A stretch of 64,000 nucleotides of DNA from Beverwykella pulmonaria (taxonomy: Eukaryota > Ascomycota > Dothideomycetes > Pleosporales > Melanommataceae). The position numbers and the translations under genes were made by a program. The notes below the pieces were generated by a model. That model was given only the letters and a program-made list of their open reading frames with translations, ran no database searches and was not told where the DNA came from. Below are positions 1 to 10,102 of the stretch, in pieces. The stretch is taken from positions 887,463-951,462 of the forward strand of contig BCHH01000013.1 of assembly GCA_001599595.1 (NCBI GenBank), read 5' to 3'. Positions within the stretch are counted from its first letter, which is position 1. Each line of letters begins with the position of its first letter.

Positions 1-443
1 CCGTGCATAGCGAGCCGAGATGTGATGTGGATAGGGTGTTTGTGAACGTGGTTCCTGGAAGTGCGGACGAGTTGAGGACGTTGATGGGGAGGTGGGGGAT
101 GGGGTTTCCGAGGAGTTGGTGTTTTGGGGTACCTGTGGAATTCCACGCTGAGGACAGTGGTGACATGAGTCGGCTGCCGAGTGTGATGCCGATGGAAGAT
201 GCGCGGTCCGCGGGAGTCGTGGATGGAAGTCGACACACAGCAAATACCGACGGGGTCGTGGATGGAAGTCGACACACAGCAAATACCGACGGGGACGACA
301 CCTGCTCGATGAGCACTAGTACTATGAGTTTGAATCTGCACGCAGAGTACACAGACTGGTTGCGGGGAAAAGGCTTCCAGTTTTCACGAATATTTGGACA
401 GACCGAGGAGAGGAAGAACAGTGGTGTTGCGCCTAAGAGCTGA
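1..443 (+). CDS. 3' end of an unrecognised protein-coding gene (partial)
   Basis: The frame is open from the left edge to a TGA at 441-443, so only the last ~147 residues could be seen and the start lies outside the window. I do not recognise the family. The visible part has no membrane segment. It holds a perfect two-copy 13-residue repeat (VVDGSRHTANTDG) from a 39-bp tandem duplication at 216-294, followed by a Ser/Thr-rich stretch and a basic tail. A frame-keeping duplication suggests selection for an open frame, or a recent event. It could also be a chance open frame; there is no homology evidence. Confidence 0.4.
   Translation, partial: VHSEPRCDVDRVFVNVVPGSADELRTLMGRWGMGFPRSWCFGVPVEFHAEDSGDMSRLPSVMPMEDARSAGVVDGSRHTANTDGVVDGSRHTANTDGDDTCSMSTSTMSLNLHAEYTDWLRGKGFQFSRIFGQTEERKNSGVAPKS
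216..294 (+). repeat. 39-bp tandem duplication, two copies
   Basis: Two adjacent 39-bp copies start at 216 and 255 and are identical by eye. The period is a multiple of three and adds 13 residues to the surrounding frame. Confidence 0.9.
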
Positions 444-996
444 CTCAGCTCCTGAGAACGGCCCACCATACGCACCCTTTTGACTTATACTGGTCTGTGT
501 GTATGCCTTAGCTATCCGTTGGCAAAAGTAGCGGTGTTGCTTTGGGCGAGGGTGTCGCTTTGAAGGCTGGGTTCAGTATTTGACATGCGGATACAGACTG
601 ATGGATAGACCGACTGATAGACGAACGGAATAATGGAATAATGACAATTCGAGATTGAAGATTCGAGGATGAAGAGGTATTCTGAAGAGTGAAGATCGAT
701 GCGTTAAGGTGACGTCTCTGACCAAGAGAGAACGCCAACGGTGGCGCGCAAGTTCTGTGTCAAATACTCTCCTTCAGAGGATTTGATTTTGCCATCTCTC
801 ACTGCCTGACCTCCTCTGCGAGCTATATTGTGCTCTTTGGGGTCTCGGCTCTCCTTTGTAGTCCAATCCAGCTCTGTGGCCGATCGTGTAAATAGCTAGC
901 CGTCTCTTTCCAATCTACAGATTATCGTCTTCCCCAGTTTCTGCTCGCATAGCCACTTGCCTATCTGTGACTCTTCTGTTCACCCTCCAGTCTCCC
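444..996. other. Intergenic, convergent 3' flanks
   Basis: This 0.55-kb spacer lies between two converging genes. It holds AT-rich stretches and CT-rich runs. No convincing gene is seen; the short open frames lack start context and family sequence. Confidence 0.6.
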
Positions 997-3900
997 CTAA
1001 AGCTTCGCCGCTCCTTCAACGAATTCCCCGAGATCCTTGACCGGACGCACACCGGTACTCATCTGCAGCCCCGCCTTCCACGCATGTACGTCTTCAATCA
1101 GCAGGGGCGTCGTCCCATTGCCGCCCTTAACCACGTCCCCATTCCTCAGCACCTCCGGATCCGCCACCTTGCCCACATCCGCAAGCCCCAGCGCCGCCTT
1201 CGCCCCATCAAGCACCTTCTCCACAACGTCCTTGTTCAATTTCAGATCCTCAGTCAGATGCGCGGAAATAGCAGTTCCAATGGCGGCTGTGGTTTCGGGC
1301 GTGTCGGGGATGGCAGCGATGCGGGATTTGAGCGCGGGGAGGTTGGGGGGGATCTTCTCGGCCGTGAGGATGGTAGTGAAGAGCGTGATAGCATTGGATT
1401 TCTTCTCTTCGGCAGTGGGCTCTTTGGGTTTGGCTTGCGCGATGAGGTGCACGGACAGTTTGGCACGGTGCGTGGACGAGGGTGCCATGAAATGCGCGAA
1501 GCAGGTCTGAATATCGGCTTTTGTGAGGGGTCTAAGGTGTTTGGCGTCCTCCTCGGCTGGGGACAGTTAGCGTATAACCGTTGGACAAAACAACACGAGA
1601 ATGGGAAGACTTACTGCTAAGGAAATCATAAGCATCGCTAAAGATGTGATTCCAGAACCTATTTCCTTCCTCCGTAAGATTCTTCAGCTTCTCTAGACGC
1701 TTGTTGATGACCGCCTTCTTGTGCCCCTCGAACTCATCCTCGCTCATCTCTTCCAGCATCTTCTCAAAAGTAGTTAGGAAATGTTCGATGCGGCCTTCCA
1801 AATACCTGCAATCTTTCTCACTCTGAATAAGAATCCGGTATCCGGCCCATGTATCTGTGATTGCATGCCCAGAGAAGACAACATATCCGAGCTGCTCGAT
1901 CGTTCGAAGTTGATTGAACGCAGGCTCATCCGTCAACTGCGCAATGAGGAGGATCTTAGCCCGTAAGGTCCGATCTGTGCCCGTGCCAAGGTACAGCATG
2001 TACTCGATGCAATGATTCACATTAGCGGGGTCCTTGAGCTGCCTCTCGTATATGAAGTTGCTTCCAGGCGGCAAAATCAAGTTTCGGCGAATGGGCCATT
2101 GGCTCGAAGGAAGTCTCTTTGGCTTCAACGTTTTCTCAACTAGATCAGTGATCTGGAGTGCCTCCTCTTTGTGTAGGTTTCCATGTGCCAACACCTCGAT
2201 ATGACACTGCGCGAGGATCTGAGGATAGAATTGCTCTACATCTTGTGCTGTGATATCTTCCAGTTCTTTCGTTAGCTGCTCACTCAGAAATCCCTTCTCA
2301 GTCTTCAGATATCTTGAATAGGTTCCGACCTGATGGAAAGGCTGTCCGTACTGATCGTTGTAAAATTGGCGAGTCAGGCGGTCATGAATGACGTTGAAGC
2401 GGTCTTCACGAACTTCTAGATCGCGCATCGAGACAAGAACCTTTTCAAGCAAGACGTGAAGTTTGTCATTGTAACCTTCCACAGACATGGTCAAGCCAGG
2501 GGCAGAACTGTTAAACTCGTATACCAGGCCAGAGATATCTGCATCATAAGAGTACTCTACCAGAGCATCGGTGACAAGATCACGGTACAAAGCACTCATG
2601 ATCACTGTCCGCGCCGTGAGAAAGGGCACGGGTGTCCGGAAGATGATGTTCACATTAGCCTTTGGAACCCAGAACTGATCGTCCTTCTTGTACCATGTCC
2701 GAACGCCCTCATCGTTTCTGATTATTTTCGGCGTTTTCAACGGGTTCTCGACTTCCTTCTTTTCAACCTCCAAGCGGTTGGGGATAAATTGATTCTTGTG
2801 AGGAAAATGCAGCTCTGCTGGCCGCGTCGGGTTTTCAAATGCTTCCCGGATATCGGCAAGGAAGTCTTCTGGAATCTTGTCACTCTTGTACTCGGTTCCG
2901 TACCACTTTTCTTTCTGATCCCATCCACCAGGGAAGTCTTGGCTAACGACGTTCAGCCTAAAATTGTCAGGTCGAAGATAGGTCATCGCTTGGCTGAGAC
3001 GTTCAGCGTCGAACTTCCTAATGACAGCTGGTCCACTGAGAAGCATTTTGCGATCATATGGCTTCTGCATTACGGCGGCTAAGGCACTTGTCGTGCGGCT
3101 AGGAGGCATCTTTTGCCTAAACTTGAAGTCGACCTCGCTCATTCGAATTTGCTCGTCTACGATCCATTTTTGCGGCGGCTGTTCTCGTACCATGGCAATG
3201 TACTGGAAGATAATTTTGGTGACTTCTTTGTAGTGCTTGAGTCCATCTTCAGTAAGCTTGACCGTGATATTAAAAAGCCCTGACCCCGGGCACAGAGAGG
3301 ACCCTCCCGCGGCAAGTCCATTTGCCCATCCTTTTGCCTTTATGTAAGCAAGAATACTGCCAGGTCCCTCATGGCCAATGAGATGACTAAGATATCGTGA
3401 TGGGTGAGATTCGTAGAACATCTCCTCGTCGCGGTACAAGAATGACAAGTCCAAAGACCGCGACTGAAACACTGGTCGCGCAAAAGTCTGTGTAAGCAAC
3501 TCGTTCTCCGTATAAACAGAAACATCATCCCATCGTTTTCTAGGTAGGTCCTTGTTTGGCACCTGTGAAAAGATTTCCTCTGCCCACTCTTCTAGAGTGT
3601 CTAGCTTCTCCCGGCCTAAAATGACTAGTTTCATTCTATTGGCGGAGTAGTGCTTAGAGTGGAAGTTGATGAACTCGTCCCTAATCTTTACACCTCGGGC
3701 AATAGGATCGTCGTGGAGGGTCTTATAGCTTCCGGTTGAGAAATGGCAATATGGATGATTCGGGTTTGAGAGGGCCTTGTTGAGCTGATGTAGTCTCCAG
3801 GTATCACTCTGGAGGTTCTTCTTGTTCTCTGAATCCACAGCCTTGAGTTCGCGGTCCAGAGTATCTTCCAGAAAGAGGGGGGAAATGAAGAATTGACCAA

Positions 3901-4777
3901 ACCGGTCAAGGGCACCCCATAGAGGAGACTCGTCTTTCAGCGTTGGTAGCTGTTCCCGAGTGCTGTTTGGCTGTGCTGCTTTCGTGTTTGTGGGCGAAGA
4001 GGATGCGGCGAGCTCAAAATAGTAATTGGTCGAAGTAGATGCGGTGTAGGCATTGGAGTGACCCGAGTGGGAGGTTAGGTATTGGTTGTATGCATTCTCC
4101 TTGGGGTACTGAGTAGGCGTTAGTCTTGTAACGGTATTGGGGTTGCACGCTCAAGGGAAGCAGGGACAGGCACACAAAAGCAAAGAGCAGATTTCTATCT
4201 CTATAATGGCTCCATTCGAACCCGAAATCGCACTCGCACTTGCAAGACTCACTTTTTCCGTACCCATGAACAGTAGATGCTCCACCGCATGCGCAATTCC
4301 TGGCATGTCGTTCGCATCGCTGAAGCTCCCCACATTGACGTCTAGGGCCGCACTAGCCTTGTCTGTCTGGGGGTCGTGAATCAGAAGTACCTCGAGCTGG
4401 TTGGGTAACGTGATGATCCTGTAAGACCGGTCGTCGAGTGCTGGTCGCTCGAGGTCTTCTATTCGCTGCCGAGCGCCAACACTTCGAGCGAGTGGTTCTG
4501 CCATGCTGGTGGACTGCGCTTCTCGACGAGGCATGCTTGCGAAGGTGCGGGTAGAGGAAAGGAAGGCAGTCGTAGACGGAAAAGTGGAGGGTATATATAT
4601 GCGGCGAAGTGGTGGCGGCAGCAGGCCAGTGGCGTCTGCTTGAGCTGAGGCGGCCGTGAACGGCGAGCCCGACCAGGTAAAACTTGAGCCTCTCTTCAAC
4701 ACGCGAGAAGCGAGAGTTGCACGAAGAAGGCTGCGCCGTAGGCACCCCAGATGTTGTGTTCCCCAATATGTGTTCAT
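997..4777 (-). CDS. STE23: Insulysin-type M16 metalloprotease (Ste23/IDE family)
   Basis: Predicted exons on the minus strand are 4777-4253, 4108-1615 and 1556-997, giving 1192 residues. The inverted zinc motif HAVEH is at about residues 163-167, and the downstream acidic ligand lies in a DSE context near residue 269, so the active-site half is intact. The rest reads as insulin-degrading enzyme to the C terminus. Family members cleave short peptides; yeast Ste23 processes a-factor. A low-complexity insert of ~25 residues separates the zinc motif from the second Glu. Two targeting features stand out. An Arg/Ser/Ala-rich, acid-poor N-terminal stretch of ~90 residues precedes the conserved MAEPLARSVGARQRI start region, and the protein ends in AKL, a PTS1-like tripeptide. 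Translation from the inner Met would give a cytosolic or peroxisomal form. It is divergent from the EthD-like gene. Confidence 0.93.
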
Positions 4778-5117
4778 CCACGAGGATTGCCAGCGGGGCT
4801 GCCCGACGTGCTACCAGGGCCGAGGCACACGAAGTCAAACCAGAAACAGCTCCAGTAGGGACCAGGAGGTAACGCCGTCAGCCGCAATGGACAAATGGCC
4901 GCGAGTGAGTGAGTGAGGAACAAGCAGAGGAGGAGCAAACAGACGGGGAAGCTCGAGAGAATTGGAGGCTCAAAGTTGACAATGGTACATCCAGCGTCTT
5001 GGTTCCACGTCCATGCGCGCCCAGGATCCGCGCATGAATCGTGCATAAGCTAGGCAAGAGACCCTGCTTTCTTCACAAACCTCCGAGCCCATCACTGCAT
5101 TATCCCGTTCATCTATC
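4778..5117. promoter_or_regulatory. Shared divergent promoter region (STE23 / EthD-like)
   Basis: A 340-bp spacer lies between two divergently transcribed starts. No specific operator or TATA element stands out. Confidence 0.5.
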
Positions 5118-5720
5118 ATGGTGCCTAAAGCCTTTGAAGCAGGTTATCCGAATACTAGCGGCTTCCGCAAGGTAGTCAAAGCAACTATTCTGATTAAGAA
5201 GAAGTAGGCCCGCATTTTCTCAAGGTGTCAGCAAATACTACCGGTATCTAAATGGTTTAGAACAGGGAGGGCATGTCAGATAGCGACTTCATAGAGCACT
5301 ACAACAGCGTGCATGCCCAGCGCGCCGTCCCAATTCTGCAGCGTCATGGGATCATAAGCTATAGCCTGGTGAATGAGTCCCTTGAAACAACAGCGAGCAA
5401 GCATCTCTCTGCAGCCATGACTCAATCTCGTTTACAGACCGCGTTTGTGAGGGCAACCCGCTGATTCACCCCAGACCTACCATCTCGACCGCGACAGGAA
5501 GCTGATCCAGGATATCATGCACAACAAAGCCAAGCTACTCGAGTACGACGCCATCTGCACCTTTGTCTTCCCAGACTACCTCGCGCTAGCCAAGTTTCTG
5601 TACGACAAGGATGGTGCAGAACTGAATGGCGACCACGAGAATTTCATGGATGACTCCCAGATGCGTATGATGGTTGGGGATGAGTATGTGTTGATTGAGG
5701 ACGGGGAGAAGGTGGGATGA
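5118..5720 (+). CDS. EthD-like dimeric alpha/beta-barrel small protein
   Basis: Three exons (5118-5203, 5266-5368, 5475-5720) give 144 residues. The joins restore typical EthD-family (PF07110-type) text: ATILIKKKEGMSDSDFIEHYN, then SVHAQRAVPILQRHG, then YDAICTFVFPDY and a C-terminal DHENFMDD. These small proteins form ferredoxin-like barrels. Some act as accessory or ring-modifying enzymes of degradation or polyketide pathways, but no such cluster surrounds this gene, so the substrate is unknown. It could be a housekeeping paralogue. The family is assigned from recalled motifs; the two short introns have canonical GT..AG ends. Confidence 0.75.
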
Positions 5721-5896
5721 TAAGAAGGGCACAATACGGCTATCTGGGGAGTAAGCAACAAGATGTGGACAGCACTGCAAAGTACTGGTGCAATTGCCAG
5801 CAGGACTGTACTCGAGAAAATTCTGATTTCTCAGACGGGTATCGCATTTTGTACACAACCTCATACCTCGATGCCAGGAAATTTGTGCTCTTATCT

Positions 5897-6826
5897 TCAT
5901 CTTCGGCCCTTTCTGCCTCCCTTGCCTCCTCTTCCCCGACCCGATGAGCCTCGCGGATGACTGACAGGTCGTGAATTTTCAGGGCAGTCGATACTCTTAT
6001 GACCTTTTCGTTTGCACTTAAAACATTCCATGTTACTGAGACCGCTCCCACTTAGGCCTCCTCGCCGTTGGCCTGACAGTGATGTGAGGCCCCCAAGGTC
6101 CATGTCTTCGTGGGCGGGTGTTTTCGTAGGTGTTTCTCCAGCGGCCTCCCGTTTCCGCGCCTTTCGAGCCTCACGTTCCTTCGCGGCAGCTTCGCGCTTG
6201 GTCTCCCGTATCAGCTCTGCCGCAGGGTCATCGGAGTCATAATCATCAGAGTCTGAGCTTGGCTCTTCCTCGGACTCTTCATCACCCTCAAAAGTTGCAG
6301 GCTTCTGTAGCAGAATCAGTACAATGCACCCCACAGCCACTCCATAGAAATATGACGTACCTCCCTTGGCACTCCGCCCCCAAACTGCATTCTTGCCGGC
6401 CTCTCGTCCTCTTCGTCAGAACTATCATACGCATCAATGACCGCGAACCCCGCCTCCACAACCTCCAACCCGCCTTCCTCAGTCCCGTTCTTCGGATCGA
6501 TAAAGCTCAGCACCCACTTCGTCTCGCCCGCTTTCGCAGACGCCCTGTCCACAGCTTCTTGCCGTACCTTCTCTTCCGCAGCAAGCGCTGCTTGAATGAC
6601 TTGGTGGTCTGAGGGTGTGCCGGGCGTGTATCCGCCATTGGATAGACGGACACGTTTCGAAGAGGGCGGGCCGTTGGGTGTAGAGGGCTCTGATGCGGCT
6701 TTCGCTGCGCCGCGTTGCATGAACTAAGATGCGCGTGAGCAGATGTTGCGCTCTATGGAACAAGCGACGAGTTACCTTCATTGTCATGAGCCGGCTCGAC
6801 ATTGATTTGGGCGTGTTTGACGCCAT
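5897..6826 (-). CDS. MPP6: Mpp6-like nuclear exosome cofactor with C-terminal CCHC zinc knuckle
   Basis: Exons on the minus strand are 6826-6776, 6723-6361 and 6304-5897, giving 273 residues. The first join gives an N terminus with MSSRLMTMKFMQRGAA, the signature of M-phase phosphoprotein 6 (PF10175-type), which tethers the helicase Mtr4 to the nuclear RNA exosome in yeast and human. A Ser/Pro-rich segment, an acidic stretch (YDSSDEEDE and a second Asp/Ser run) and a Lys/Arg/Glu helix follow. A CX2CX4HX4C zinc knuckle (CFKCKRKGHKSIDC) lies at about 232-245, and the protein ends in an RG-rich basic tail. The knuckle and tail would be a second RNA-binding module. Assignment to Mpp6 rests mainly on the N-terminal motif. 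Confidence 0.75.
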
Positions 6827-7547
6827 GGCTAACGATGGCGATCTATGTAACGACGGTAAATTTAGTAGGGCAAGTAGAGTCAAGAGGGGTTGCTGGAGGC
6901 TCAATGTTGTGGAGTTCAATGCGGGCATGCAACAAGCGTTGACGATTGAACTTTTGGACGCACGGACATGCGCCAAGATGCGCTAGTTATGTACAGTTTC
7001 CAAGGCTCAACATCACCTTCTGTAGTGTGTGCCTTTGCAGGGGTATATGAAAGCGATGTATCCATGATACCAATCTTTTCAGATTTCGAGGTCCAAACAA
7101 ACTCAATGATTGATCTGTCATGAAACTGCCAAGAATTGTCAAACGGATGAACAAACTATTTATGTACGTACCAGCATTCCAATTAGATGTTGAAAAAACT
7201 CGAGACGTTGAACGCATCAATAACCAGAATCCGCGGCAGAGTCTATACTTGAATCATTGCCCGGGGCATATTGGTTGTATAGTGTAGAGAAATGAACACA
7301 CTAAACTGGGATCCCAGGAAGCTATGCAGGATTCGAAAGCCTTAACGGCTTTAGCAAGGTGATGCTGTACATTGCAATCTAAAAAATACTTGCGTACTTC
7401 GGTTGAATGGAACATGAATACTGCCAGTATAGATGAGCTTTATCCGCCAACATTGTTCAAAACCCCTCGGCACTGTAATGCCGCTCTCTTGCTTATACAT
7501 ATACTTTTACAGGTGTTGCCACGCTAGCTGGTCCTGCCAAAAACATC
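6827..7547. other. Intergenic, no gene seen
   Basis: This AT-richer spacer lies between the Mpp6-like promoter side and the 3' end of the bL27m gene. Open frames on either strand are short and without recognisable motifs. Confidence 0.6.
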
Positions 7548-8448
7548 TCAGCTCCTCAACACCCTCTTCTTCTTGGGTTTCGCAGTCTTCTTGCCAGCCA
7601 TCCGGAGTCTTTTCTTCTCTTCATTCAGCGCGATTCTTGCCTTCGACTTCTGCCACGCCGTGAATCTGTCTCCAGGCACGAACTTCTTGACCTGAACATT
7701 TGCGATCTCAGCAGCCCTGCCAATCGCCCAGTTGGACTCCCGGAAGGCGTATCCCTTCTTTCCCATGGCCAGTACAGTGCCACTCTTGTTCTTCTGCGGA
7801 GCTGCAACGCTCGTCTCTATTTCCGCACCACCTTCAACTTCCACATTGCCCACCACAAGCTGAGCTTGCGGTGTTTCGACTTTTTCCACATCCATGTTCA
7901 CAGGGAGCATATTCAGCCGCCTTCTTCTTGCGCCATTCTGAGGATATGGGAGGGACTCGTCCTTCTCAAAGGCCACGCCGATATATTGCCGTTTGGGATG
8001 TTTGAGGGGATCGCGGTAGTAGCGAACATAGCCAGATGCCATGGAGAATATGCAATGATCGCGCCCGAATTTGCAGTTCTCTCCTGGAAACCAGGCGGTG
8101 CCGCGTTGACGGAAAATGATGTTGCCCGGAATCACATACTCTCCTGTCAAGCCGTTAGCCTGAAATGCTGCCAATCGCATGAGGAAATGTCTGCACACCT
8201 CCGCTCTTCTTTGCGCCCAAGCGTTTACCTGGCCCATCTTTGGCGCCATTGGCTCGACCTTGACTTTGGTGGGAGGCGTGCCTCAGAAAGGACAATGTCG
8301 GCGAGGAGGCAGTGAAGCCATTGGCGGCACGGAGGGCATCAAGGACGCGGGTTGAAGGTATCGGGACACCAGCAGAAGCTCGTGTACAAACCCTCACAGG
8401 CGCAAATATCCGCGGGAGCAGCATGGCTGCGTTGAGGTTGGTGGTCAC
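7548..8448 (-). CDS. MRP7: Mitochondrial large-subunit ribosomal protein bL27m
   Basis: Two exons (8448-8199, 8143-7548) give 281 residues. The 55-bp intron splits the most conserved part: upstream is [11 protein letters not shown] and downstream [15 protein letters not shown], which matches bacterial L27 and its mitochondrial relatives (yeast Mrp7). The N terminus ([19 protein letters not shown]) is Arg/Ser-rich and lacks acidic residues, fitting a mitochondrial presequence; Met1 or Met9 could start it. A lineage extension after the L27 core ends in a Lys/Arg-rich tail. L27 sits near the peptidyl-transferase centre. Reading through the intron gives a stop soon after, so splicing is required. 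Confidence 0.93.
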
Positions 8449-9796
8449 ATTCGAAGTCGTCGAGCTCTCACAATTATCTTAGCGGGCTTGGCGCCGCGTT
8501 CCTATTTCCAGACACAAGCCCACTCGGCATCACTCCATGTTCTTTCCCGAGCCACTCGTCACCATCACCTTCGGACGCCTGCCAAACGAACTGCTGACTT
8601 GGACAAGCTATTGTTGCGCTATCTCCCATCCGAAACATGATTATACTCCACATGTGGGGCTACCGAATCGCCCCGTGGAGGACTGCAACCTCGATGAGAG
8701 TCTGGAGACTGCAAGGCCTCCTGGACATATATTTATTGGTTATATTCTGTAAGTTGCGTCTGAATTGGACTGCTTCTCCGCATTTTCAATCACTCAAAGA
8801 GGGCATATGATCATGGTTATTGTCGCTTCATGATGTCGGGCGCGGTGCAACGCGATTCTCCCCACATTGTGGGTCAGTATCCAACCAACCCTGCAGCTCT
8901 GTCCAAGACTTCGACAACCCGAACGGCTTGTTATCACGGCCCGGCCAACCGGAAAGCTTGGTGCACCATTGTTCAGTTTGGTCTTTTCTCGTGAAAGAGC
9001 GTCGATTACCAACGACGAAGTTCTGGAGCGATGCCCATCTACAGTGGTTCAGCAGCAACAGATGCAGCAAAGTCATCTAAATTCCAATAGCCGAACGGCG
9101 GTGCTGTTGACAATTGGATCGGCCACATGGAAGAGATCCTCCGCTTCGTATTGATTGCCACAGTCGAATACAAGGTGGAGCAAATTCCAAGGTGGAAGGT
9201 ACTTTGAAAAGAGTCGGTCACATAGACCCGTGGACGATGAGATGGAGCCGAAGCATGCAACCGCCACCCAACCAGGTTCACGGAAGAGTTCGAGAATCCA
9301 ACAAGCATTGTGCAACGCGAACATTTCTCCTGAGCGATCAGGCAATATTAAATTTCTGCTATGAATGACGTTTCTGAAACTCAGGTTCGCCAATATTCGC
9401 CTCTTACGGTGAGAAGATATTCCAAATACCTGACTATGGCCGCCGAAAATGCCAGAACGCCTACCACATTAATTCCTTTTCCACCAACGCCCTGAATCAG
9501 AAATCTCGATTACCAAATTATGAGACTCCACTCATTAAACCTCAGTGACAAAAGAAGAAACCACGTGGCTGCACTACTCGCTCTCCACCGATTTTCTTCC
9601 AACTGCCGCTTCTGCTGGAACGGTTGCCTGCATCAAGTTCGTCTAAAAGTGGAAAAGCAGTCGGCGCCGGTGTCCTGGGAAAATTCGATGCTGACAAGCA
9701 TAAAGCGCGTGTTGTAGTCCGGCTAAGTGCACGAGGCTGTTTGGAGATGTCGTGATGCTGATATGCTACGTTATGAAGATGGCATTGTTTCGGTGG
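8449..9796. other. Gene-poor spacer, no gene supported
   Basis: Several open frames of 70-105 codons overlap on both strands, none with recognisable motifs or consistent splice signals. It may contain decayed sequence. Confidence 0.5.
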
Positions 9797-10102
9797 CTAC
9801 GAAGCTGGCCGGTGAGGTTCCGATAGCTGTGTAGTCCGCACCTTCGAAAACAACGCGAGCTTCAGCTGTCGATAGGCTTCGAAGGCAGCATCTCGAGTAA
9901 TTTTGTCGACTTCAGATGATGTGCGAGGGTGAGGGCTTCGTTCAGGCAGTGAGGTGGCCCAAGATGTGATGGACGATGCTCGACCTGGGGCAAGAAAAGG
10001 ATGAGGTGTTGGAGGAGGCGATGCTGGTGGGGAGAGCATATTTTCGCTGGAAGAGACGGACTGAGTCGATGAAACAGAAGGGTTGGTAGATGTTGTAGAC
10101 AT
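9797..10102 (-). CDS. Small hypothetical protein, Ser/Pro-rich N terminus
   Basis: A 101-codon frame starts at the ATG complementing 10100-10102. The product begins with a Ser/Thr-rich segment, then a Pro-rich run (SPPASPPPTPHPFLAPG) and a more regular C-terminal part containing KITRDAAFEAYRQLKLALFSK, which looks helical. I do not recognise the family. The composition shift from disordered to helical looks protein-like, and the frame stays open further upstream to 10234. It sits alone in a gene-poor region, so it may be an orphan or a chance frame. Confidence 0.4.
   Translation of the reverse strand: MSTTSTNPSVSSTQSVSSSENMLSPPASPPPTPHPFLAPGRASSITSWATSLPERSPHPRTSSEVDKITRDAAFEAYRQLKLALFSKVRTTQLSEPHRPAS

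Noticed and set aside
967..1620. 217-codon + strand frame
   Set aside because: Shadow of the third exon of the M16 protease on the other strand; no family motif.
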